This document shows positions 51,099 through 64,000 of a DNA stretch of 64,000 nucleotides, one piece after another. Both the position numbers and the translations under genes were made by a program. The notes under the pieces are model-generated. The model saw nothing but the letters and a program-made list of their open reading frames with translations, made no database searches and was not told the DNA's origin. Source of the DNA: Echiichthys vipera (lineage: Eukaryota; Chordata; Actinopteri; Perciformes; Trachinidae). Location: assembly GCA_963691815.1 (NCBI GenBank), contig OY829654.1, positions 9,882,298 to 9,946,297 of the forward strand. The letters run 5' to 3'. Position 1 is the stretch's first letter, and each line of letters begins with the position of its first letter.

Positions 51099-51815
51099 AG
51101 TATTGAGAATAAGAAGAGAGAGGCCATATAAAGTTCGACAGAGTTGCAACAGCAGCAGTGTTTCTGTGTAAACACATCGAGTGACAGTGACTTTGCCTCT
51201 GCTTCGCCCGCCCACAGGGACGAGACACACCGGAAGTTTTCTTAAAGGAAGGATTCAAGAGGGTTAGCTAATAAACTTTACCGGCGTACAACGAAACTCC
51301 TCTAGGTGGGCGGAGTCAACAGCAAAAACAAGCCTACGTTCTTCCAAATGCCATACTTTACTTCCCTGAACCATCTGTTTATTTCAGCATCCCGGTTGTT
51401 GTGGATGTCCTGAATCGCCATGGATGTAGTGCGCGTACTCTTTGGAGGCTAGCTCCGCCTTTGTCTCTCGTGTCCTGCTCCAGTGTCCTGGGGTGAATAA
51501 CGAGCGCTATCTCCGTCGACTGCTATTGAAGACTCGTGTCTTTTGGGAAAACAAGTGAAAAATGTCTGTCATGTCAGGCATTTGTTAAATTTAGGGGTTG
51601 TGGGAAACATTGTAGCTTTTTTTCACCTCACTTTCTATTGGGCCTGTCAAGTGTCTTTAACGTTACCTCGAACACTTCCGCGTTGTGTGTTATGGGGTAT
51701 AAATGACTGTGACACAGTAGCTTTATAAGCAACTAGGCTATACACATCGTGGCTTCACTACATTTGACTAACTAACTTGTACTAAAACCGTCAGTAGCCT
51801 GGGTCTGCCCCAGGC

Positions 51816-54519
51816 ATGAAAAGGAAAGCTAAAGCTATGGGAACAACTCACAGCTCTGCTTCAGCCTCAGGTCGGACTGTGTCTTCAGCTGCAGCCTCGC
51901 TTTCACAGGAAGACGTGAGTCTTTACATTATTCCCGACATAAAGAACCCGCTCCAGGAGTTTCACATGACTGCATTAGGGGTATTCTTAGTTACCCTTGT
52001 TTTGCTACCAGCTGTTACATGTTGCAATCTGATTATGTACATTTCGTTTTCACTGGTAGGCCTAAACACACTGTCAATGTGCACTATTATATAGCCTGCA
52101 CTTGTTGTCAACCACTGAACTGAAATGTCATAGTCTGGAAAATCTAGCATTGTGGACTTTTCCCCTACTGGCTGGTTATAAACTTTGAATTTTTGACTTT
52201 ATGAGTTTCTCTTTTGGTTTCTGAGGCGAGACTGTTTTATTTTGCGGAGGCGGCGCATGTAGCCTGAAGGAAACTACTTTCATTATTGAAGGGGGAAACA
52301 ATAAACAGAAATCATTTAAAAAAACAAAAAGCACAACAAAAAGGAAGCATCTACACAAAGGACCAAACACAATTGGCTCAGAAACTAAGCTACAAGTCGA
52401 CACATACATTTTTGCTTTAAGTGGTTGTGTAATACTGGGACTGAGTGAGTTAAGATGCTGGGGTTATGTAAGCAGTGGGAGGACATCAGTCCAAAGCCAG
52501 TGCTGGAAAACTAAACACGTTATACTGAGTTTTTGCCCACCTGTGTGTTGCCTGCACAGCTGTTCCCTGTTCCTCTGGAGATCCTGGAGGAGATCTTCCT
52601 GAATCTTCCTCCCCATCAGGTGGTTAGTGTTTGCCGGTTAGTGTGCCATCAGTGGGAAGAAGTGGCTGACAGTGAGTCCCTGTGGAGAGAGCGATGCAGA
52701 AGAGAAGGGTATCACCTCAGAGATGCTTCCAAGATACCCAAAGACTGGAGGTTGTTTTACTTTGTGTGCAGGAAGAGAAGAAATCTTCTCAAGAATCCAA
52801 GGGGAGAACGTAAGAAGCCACAGAACAAATTAGACTGTGTTTGAGGTCTATTGTTGTCCTGCTGAAAAATAGATCTGCTCTACAAAATAATCAATCTTTG
52901 ATTTCATAGATAAAATGAAGAACTGGCACATACTGGAGAATGGTGGTGATAATTGGAAAGTGGAGGGAGTTATGGCTCCACATCCAAATGAGAAAGTCAA
53001 GAAAAACTTTGTGACCTCTTACCAGTGAGTATTTCGTAAGCAGTGGTCCAGAAAACACAATGGCATGATAATATTATGATATGCTACATTTCAATTATGT
53101 AGTAGCTAAAACCCTGTCTGTTTTCTGCAGATTGTGCAGGAAGTCGCAACTGATTGATTTGGAGGCGGAAGGTTACAACTCATCGTTCATGGACCACTTC
53201 CAGCCAGACATCAGAATATCTGATTGGTGAGAAGAACACATGCACGTAATGTACTCTCACAGCTCTAAATGAATTCATAATGATGGCAAATTGAATCAGT
53301 CACAAACATTGTCCAGATTTTTTTAGTTAGTTATTTTGCTGTGTTAAAAACTGTCATTAATAAAAACATTGAAGTACTACATTTAAATATAAGTTCTGAA
53401 ATTGACTGACCAAAATGACATCTAAACGTTTAACATCTATATTTAACGTTGTCTATGTCTAAATAAAATCCAAGTTAATGAGCACCCAGTGCAATTGTAG
53501 ACAGATGGCATCGTGGGGGCCAAATCTGGCCCTTAAACAAAAAATGTTTGGCCCCCTGAAAAAAGCTGATGTTCTATGTGATTTTCAGATAGCAATATAA
53601 ATACAAGGCTCATGTAAAGGCTCAATAAATATGACTTTATAATGTCTATTACTGCCCCCACATAAAGTGAAACCGGCACATGGTGCTGGAATGACGTCTA
53701 ATACATTTCCAAAATAAATAATAACACAGGTAAATAACGAAGCTTAGCCTATTTGATCACAACAGATTTGTGTCGACAATAGAGCTTTCATTTAGTTATA
53801 AATGGAGGCCACTGTTTGTAATCTTTCTTTTTTGTACTGTGTACTGTGACACTACATGATTTTATACTCAAAATAAAATTATTTACAAGTCTCAGTGCAA
53901 CATGCGTTTGCATTTGAGTAATTTTTTGCCAAACAATGATTAACATAAACGGCTTTAACTCTCAAACCAATTAAAATAAATAAACGAAACATATTGGAAA
54001 AACCTAAATGAATGTGTTCTACCGAGGCTGTAATTTGTCCCTCCAATTAGCATTGTGGAATAAGCTGGCCCCCGTGGTTGAACCTAATTGCAGACGTCTG
54101 ATCTATGTGCATATGCTTTTGCGTCCTTGTTATACAAGGTATGCACCACGATGGGATTGTGGCAGTGAATACGAGATCCGGGTGGAGTTGCTGAATCAAA
54201 GAAAGAAGCCTCTGCAGACATTTGCTCCTGAGACCGTTAACTTTGAGCAGTGGAACGAACAGAAATGGAATCAGGTATGTATAAAGCATGAGGAATTCAT
54301 TAATACGATCGAGTTCACAGGAGGTACAAAGCTCAAGTACAACTGTAGACTTAGTGATGATGTATTTTTCAGATGACCCATGTATTCCAGAACTATGGAC
54401 CAGGAGTGAGATACATCCGTTTTATCCACGGAGGCAAAGACACGCAGTTCTGGGCAGGATGGTACGGAATTCGTGTTACCGACAGCTGTGTTGAGATATG
54501 TCCAGCAATGGAAACATAG
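51816..54519 (+). CDS. F-box only protein with FBA glycan-binding domain (FBXO6/FBXO44/FBXO2 family), complete
   Basis: Exons: 51816-51914, 52560-52809, 52910-53024, 53131-53226, 54139-54274, 54373-54519. All introns are GT-AG with consistent phases, giving 280 residues. Residues 1-33 are a Ser/Ala-rich leader. The F-box spans about 34-80 (LFPVPLEILEEIFLNLPPHQ, then VCRLVCHQW), the surface that binds Skp1. The FBA domain spans about 115-275, with KVKKNFVTSYQLCRKSQLID, DWYAPRWDCGSEYEIRVELL, YGPGVRYIRF and HGGKDTQFWAGWYGIRVTDS. Family members are substrate receptors of SCF ubiquitin ligases, and some recognise N-glycosylated proteins in ER-associated degradation. FWAGWYG is closer to FBXO6/FBXO44 (YWAGWYG) than to FBXO2 (YWKGW), but the paralogue is not settled. 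An alternative in-frame ATG lies at residue 8 with a better context (G at +4). 5' UTR exons were not determined. Confidence 0.93.
53227..54138 (+). other. intron 4 of the F-box gene
   Basis: At 912 bases this is the largest intron after intron 1, AT-rich, with GT-AG borders (GTGAGA and TATACAAG). A segment at about 53460-53650 (gggggccaaatctggccc..tttggccccctga) resembles dispersed fish sequence. No exon was recognised. An open frame beginning at 54008 runs through the acceptor into exon 5 and is intronic in its first part. Confidence 0.6.
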
Positions 54520-54831
54520 CCTTCAGGGATTCATCTAATGCCTGCTTCCTGCCTTTGCCTAAAAATGCACCTTCTCTTTGTAAATTGCACCAAATCTTAA
54601 TCCTTATATAATCTGCAGTCATTTTACATGTTGAAGGAACGGTTCTTCGGGTAGAAGGCTATGAATACTGTATGTGTATCAGTTTTGTTATGACACAAAT
54701 ACTCTAAATGCCGCACATTAAGAAGACATACGTGTAGAGTCATGGTATCCTAACAAAGTTCATCAGTTAAAAGTAGTAGAACTGAAATTTTAGGTGACAA
54801 TTTATATTCAGGTCATTGGAATATTGTTAAA

Positions 54832-55272
54832 TAGGTAATAAAGGCCTTGTAAGATGCTTTTTAATATTGTGTTAAGTCTATATACACGTGTTAATAGTAG
54901 CAAAAACACATTTATTGTTAGATTATAAGACATATATAGGCACTTATAAGAAACATTTATTAGCAGTTAACTCTACACGCATTAACAGTCAACTACGCTT
55001 TTTGTAGCTACTGGATCTAAAGGGAGAAAAAGGCTTTGTTATAGAGTGGATAAAGCTTTTATTATTATAAAGAGTGATTGGCATGCAACAATTTCAAATG
55101 TCATAAGAGCTGCCCAAGTAAATATTTAACTGCTTATGAATGCATAGTTTCTTATAAGTGCCTATAAATGTATTATAATCTAACAATAAACATGTTTGTG
55201 ATGCTATTAACACTCATGTTTTATTAACATGTGTCAAACATCTTGTCAAGGCCTTATAAGGCTTATTACCTA
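54832..55272. mobile_element. 440-bp fold-back element downstream of the F-box gene
   Basis: The left arm (taggtaataaaggccttgtaagatg.. through acatttattgttagattataagacatatataggcacttataagaaac, to about 54953) pairs with the right arm (gtttcttataagtgcctataaatgtattataatctaacaataaac.. to ggccttataaggcttattaccta, ending 55272) with modest divergence. The loop contains ctacgctttttgtagct. Such long-arm elements are typical of fish MITEs. The only nearby AATAAA (54837-54842) lies in its left arm and might serve the F-box gene as a polyadenylation signal. Confidence 0.75.
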
Positions 55273-55890
55273 ATTAACTAGCTGTTATTACAAAGACCTT
55301 AATTTAAAATATTCCTGAACGGGCTTAACATATTTGTAATGACAAGTGGGATTGAAAATGTTAAATTCTTAAATATGCAAATCCTAGCGTTAAATAAAAT
55401 CACTTCTAAGAGACCATTTGAAATATTTAGCGGAAGTATACATTATTTTACTCAAGTTTAATTATCAGTACCTTTCATGGCATCTATTTGACCCTTTTTT
55501 AAAATGGGCTTCATGCACACTTAGTCACTTTGAAAACAGCCATGTCACAATCAGTTTCAGGTTCACAAAACAGTACATCATTTTCCATATTCCACATTAT
55601 TTTGAATGAAAACGTTCACTTGAATCTGTTATGTTTGCTTCTCAGTCCTATTCATTGAAAGATGGAAAGAAGAAAAGGGATTCTGTCTTTATATGCTTTT
55701 GTAGCACTGCAGCACTGACAAACCATCCTTAATAATGGAAATACTGTTCTTTGCACTGCTCTGTAATATGTAAGTTGTGATGCTGTAAGGTCTGTTGAAA
55801 AGCATTATCTGTGGAAAATGTATACAAGCTCATAACCTTTTTTTGTATAACCAATAAGTCAGACAACAACGTGTAGTATTTGAAGTTAGG

Positions 55891-55913
55891 TTTATTCATA
55901 ATACTGGTTTATT
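55891..55913 (-). terminator. cdc42: candidate cdc42 polyadenylation signals (two AATAAA)
   Basis: TTTATT occurs at 55891-55896 and 55908-55913 on the plus strand, so AATAAA appears twice on the minus strand. They would end a 3' UTR of about 1.3 kb, a length usual for vertebrate cdc42. Not proven. Confidence 0.5.
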
Positions 55914-57231
55914 GTGATGCTTTATCACAAGCAAGATACAGTACAACTTTGATGACAAACTGAATAAAAACCAAAGAGTCCAAGAAACTCACTCTGTCAA
56001 CATTTTCCTGGTTACTTTAATTTCAGCGTCGTCTCAGCTCCTCTAAATCTCTGTATCAGCAATGCACACATTGTATTCAGTCAATAAGTTATGAGTTTTT
56101 CTCACGACATTTACAAATCGAATTCAAGCCCATCATCCAGGCATGGTTATAGTAAAGGACAAATGCAAATAGTTCTAGTTCAGTCACTCAAAAATCTTCA
56201 CAGGGTTTCAAACTATGTATAGCATTTTGTAAGAACTGTCACAAGGTGTTATCTGACTTCAGCAGCAAGTATGTTCAGTTTACAAAATAGTTCATTGCCC
56301 TGGGGTTATAGGCTGGAATGCTCCTAAAAAGTTCAGCTATTTCAACTTTTCATAGGCATTCAGGGCACGCATCACCTTCATGTTAAAATTGTATTTAAAA
56401 CGTCACACATTTCTGTCATCATTTGTCAGCTTCTGCCTCTACTTTGACATGTGTCAATTTATGAGGTTATGTTTTGGCCAACTAGAACTATGATGGAGCA
56501 TAGCCTAGAAATGTCATATTCAGTCAAATATGTCTTAGATTTGCCTGGAGGCTGTGTTGACATTGAACATGAAATTATGTCCAAAATGAGTCAAATACAG
56601 CAACTTTTATTAACCCTTTGAGAAATGTGTCACTTCAAGAAATAACTGATGATTGAAACGGATAAGAAACAGAATCACAAAGTTCTATGATGATGCAGTG
56701 TTAACCACATGCAGTCGTGTGTGCCAGGGTTGAAAATATTGTATAAAAGGATAAACTTTAAAGGAATGACTTGAAAAGTAAAAACAAAAGATGTGGGATA
56801 CTGAGACATAATTAAAGCAGCTCACTGACGCAACATTATCAGCTTGTTTGTGTTTTACAGGGCAGTCAATAAAACCGGGGTTCTGTTAAAATACCATTTC
56901 ATAGCTCTTTTTTGGAATCTGCTAAATGAACTCTAAACACAATGTGGTCAAACTAAATGCTACTTAACACCTACGGTTTGTTTAGATATATCGTAAGTAT
57001 TCATTGTTTACATCATATAAGAACAGGTCAATGGCAAATCATCACAAACGGCAACAAATGTTACTCAATCTTAAAATCATGTTCAACACATTGGATATGT
57101 ATTTAGGTTAAGTCGGTCAGAGGGCAGATATTTCATAATATTTTAACTCCTGTTGGAATGTGCTGCAACAAACCTCTTCTGTACTGTTAACCTAGATTTG
57201 GAAAGTGGTGTGTAGAAGGCTGCGACGAAAC

Positions 57232-61789
<4,558 letters not shown>

Positions 61790-61986
61790 TTAATTCTGCT
61801 GGATAAATCACTGTTAGCTGCTGAGAGAGATTAGGACATTAAATATGTTAGGCTTGTATTCAAATTTGCTCAGTGAAATAATTGCAGGATGTCTTAGTAT
61901 CCCCCTTGTATCTAACTGCAAATGGCAGCTTTGCTAACAGGAAAGCTAGTTTAGTGTCACACCCCATCACAAAAACGGGTCTGGAG

Positions 61987-62388
61987 GCTAACGTTAGCGA
62001 CGTTACTCACTTGCTTAGCTTGTTAATCGCTTTTTTTAATATCACACTGCTAACGTTCATATTTGGAAATATTCAATAAGACACAACATACTTTATTAAG
62101 CGTGTAATCATAGTGAACATTTGTTTGTGTTTCGGCTAGCAAGCTAAGCTAATGCAGTGCTAGCAATCACTACACAATGCTAGCTAGCGTCAAGTAGCAT
62201 GGAAACCGACCGGCTAACGTTAGCTTGTGAACTGGTTTGCTTGTTGTTATCTGAGTCCTAGCTAACACGACGAAGCATGAAAACAATATCAGAACTTGTA
62301 TTTGTATTCTAACAGCGGGCGGGGATGTCAGGAAATGTTTGTGTTTACGTACCAATGTCCCTTCGTATCTCCGCTAGCTAACGTTAGC
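61987..62388. promoter_or_regulatory. cluster of GCTAACGTTAGC palindromes at the cdc42 5' end
   Basis: Perfect copies of the 12-base palindrome GCTAACGTTAGC lie at 61987-61998, 62213-62224 and 62377-62388, with a 9-base partial (gctaacgtt) at 62049-62057 and many GCTAGC pieces between. I recall this motif as abundant around fish promoters. Its function, if any, is unknown to me. Confidence 0.6.
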
Positions 62389-62480
62389 TGTGTATTTGTC
62401 GCCGGGCGTTGGCACCAGCGATCAGCAACTTGCAGTGAGTAAGTCCAGACTTCAGCTACGACTGTCAAGTTACAGAGAAT
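62353..62480 (-). other. cdc42: cdc42 non-coding first exon and promoter region
   Basis: On the minus strand a donor-like ACATTG|GTACGT lies at 62353/62352. The sequence upstream of it (toward 62480) is GC-richer, with CpGs (gccgggcg), fitting a 5' UTR exon about 0.55 kb above the coding start. The acceptor would be one of two AGs just before the ATG exon (ttatccag or ctctctcag). The exon's 5' end is not defined. Confidence 0.55.
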
Positions 62481-62859
62481 AACACCGGAAATCACCTTTC
62501 AAAGTAAAACGTTTTAGCACGCGTTGCTAAATCTGACGCTACAAAGTACATTATAGAAAGGTACCAATTACCAAAGTACCTATACAATGTCATAATTAGA
62601 TATACAGTGGTTAATTTGAAGTATGTTCTCCCTCTGTTAGGCGCCACAGAACACTGTATACCAAAACCACCAGATCTTTCAAGATCATAAGATGTCCCCA
62701 TGATGAGCACTTAATATCCATAGTCCCAACAAAACCAGTACAAAGCTACCTGTAACATTAATGTTCCCATAGTTATTCAAGGGCCCCTTACACTCTGCAC
62801 CATTGCACTTTTGTGCAATGTGTTCTGTTTTTTTTTTTAAATGTATATACTTATTTCTA

Positions 62860-63020
62860 AATTTGTACATATAAGTGAAATGTTTGTTTACCCTTGTTCA
62901 TTTTGTTATCCTTGTTTTAGCTGTATGTCTATTTCTGTGTCTGTACATTGAGTGACAAAAAGCTAGATTCAAATTCCTTGTATGTGTCACACTTACTTGG
63001 CAATTAAAGCTGATTCTGAA
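62860..63020 (+). mobile_element. LINE 3' tail (L2/CR1-like)
   Basis: The text gtctgtacattgagtgacaaaaagctagattcaaattccttgtatgtgt..ttggcaattaaagctgattctga is the familiar 3' end of a fish L2-like LINE, which ends in GATTCT units. No reverse transcriptase remains. It is a 5'-truncated insertion upstream of cdc42. Confidence 0.7.
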
Positions 63021-64000
63021 TGTCGTTTTTGTGTAATTTATTCACATATAATAAACATTTACTCAAGTACTACTGCAGTTGTTGCATTTCCATTGTATGC
63101 TACTTAATACACTATTATGTACATTTTGGAAGCCTGTATTGCACTTTTTTTTTTACTCATTTACAACATCAGTTACTGGTTATTTTGCAGATCCTTTTAT
63201 CAATAAAATAAATATAATTCAATAATACACGGTGATGTATTAGCAGTGTGCATCAGTACTGCTGCAACAGTACTGATGCACACATTAGTGCAACACTATC
63301 TATAATCCAGTGATATTATAGACTAAGTATTATTCCGAAATATGCCATTCTGCCTCATGAGTGCTTTTACTTGTTGGTATCTATATAACTAGATTTTTAT
63401 GCTGACACTCATGTATTTTACTTACATAAGTAGGACTTTTACTTGTAACAGAATATTTTGTACACTGTTATTTTGCTACTTTTATTCAAATAAAAGCCTA
63501 CTTCTTCCAACACCGTTTAGTCATACAGGGTATGCCGCTTCCAATTTGTGCTTTTACTTTGAAAGCTAAGCATCTCCGGTTATGGTAGCTACCTTGACAC
63601 GAGTTCATGCGAAAGGTTCCTGCAGCACAAGTGGTGACATCACCTCCTAAATCGCTCACACGTTGCATCCTCACCTGAATCTCAGTTCTACCTCTTCCAC
63701 AACACGTCTTCATACATCAAGACTGATATATTTAAACTTAAAATAGATAAGAGACACTAAGACATTTGGGTCTCAAACATGTCATTTGTATTTATATATT
63801 AAGCTGAGCCAGAAAAACATGAAAACACAGATTTGAAACAAATACTAAACTTAAATGTTCTTTTGTTTGTACGTTTACTCAATCCTGTGATATGTTGATG
63901 TGTTACTTTTGCTAACTTTCATAAAATACATTTCTAATGGTAGGAAATGCACAGGTGCAACTAATACATTTCATTAAGCTACTTCAGTTTCAGGGCCCAA
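63021..64000. other. upstream flank of cdc42, no gene recognised
   Basis: The flank is AT-rich. A 16-base perfect hairpin lies at 63246-63283. A segment near 63515-63600 (gctttcaaagtaaaagcac on minus, with ggtagctacc) resembles dispersed fish repeat sequence. The minus-strand frame at 63498-63713 is probably spurious. Confidence 0.5.

Larger units (their letters stand above)
47372..51815. other. repeat-rich intergenic interval between dnajc11 and the F-box gene
   Basis: No protein-coding exon is recognised. It holds the dnajc11 3' UTR (to about 47790), the Tc1-type relic, a fold-back copy at 49.7-49.8 kb, an inverted copy of the dispersed repeat at 50.0-50.26 kb and an 0.8 kb terminal-inverted-repeat element at 50.3-51.1 kb. 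From 51.2 kb onward it becomes CpG-richer and probably contains the promoter and 5' UTR of the F-box gene. Confidence 0.75.
54520..57231. other. convergent 3' interval (F-box gene 3' UTR and cdc42 3' UTR)
   Basis: The two genes converge here. The left part holds the F-box 3' UTR and the fold-back element. The right part (about 55.88-57.23 kb) is probably the long cdc42 3' UTR, since the two minus-strand AATAAA signals at 55891-55896 and 55908-55913 come about 1.3 kb after the cdc42 CVLL stop codon. No other coding sequence was recognised. Confidence 0.6.

Noticed and set aside
54008..54376. 122-residue frame in the F-box gene as a separate gene
   Set aside because: Its second half is exon 5 of the F-box gene, and its first part and last part are intron read-through.
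63498..63713. Cys-rich minus-strand frame considered as a wnt4 exon because WNT4 is near CDC42 in human
   Set aside because: The cysteine spacing does not match Wnt proteins, splice sites are unconvincing, and part of it resembles repeat sequence.

Overview
This is vertebrate nuclear DNA, almost certainly from a ray-finned (teleost, percomorph-like) fish. It has short conserved exons with GT-AG introns, AT-rich introns, long CA/CT microsatellites, and many small inverted-repeat elements and Tc1/Harbinger/LINE relics of the kinds common in fish. Four protein-coding genes can be supported, and the whole block resembles human 1p36 (CAMTA1, DNAJC11, an FBXO2/6/44-type F-box gene, CDC42). There is no operon, CRISPR array, rRNA or tRNA that I can see.

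Layout. (1) 1-36.85 kb is the 5' part of camta1 on the minus strand. A tiny first coding exon (36823-36847) lies in a CpG-rich promoter. A 14.6 kb intron separates it from the exon that begins the CG-1 DNA-binding domain (22148-22251), and at least 22 kb of the next intron follows. The rest of the gene is off the left edge. (2) 36.85-38.68 kb is the head-to-head interval between camta1 and dnajc11. (3) 38677-47371 is dnajc11 on the plus strand, with 15 coding exons giving a complete 559-residue protein. (4) 47.4-51.8 kb is a repeat-rich intergenic interval. (5) 51816-54519 is an F-box/FBA-domain gene (fbxo6/fbxo44 type) on the plus strand, with 6 coding exons and 280 residues. (6) 54.5-57.2 kb holds the convergent 3' ends, including a predicted long cdc42 3' UTR. 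(7) 57232-61777 is cdc42 on the minus strand, with both alternative C-terminal exons (CCLF-type and CVLL-type) and an upstream non-coding first exon near 62.4 kb. (8) 62.5-64 kb is upstream flank with a LINE tail.

The genes act separately: a calmodulin-binding transcription activator, a mitochondrial J-domain protein, a glycoprotein-recognising SCF ubiquitin ligase subunit and a Rho GTPase. The accessory interest lies in the palindromic and terminal-inverted-repeat elements, several of them in introns, and in a cluster of the 12-base palindrome GCTAACGTTAGC at the cdc42 promoter. I found no convincing new multi-gene system. Exon joins were checked by reading frame and splice sites by eye, not by alignment or transcripts.
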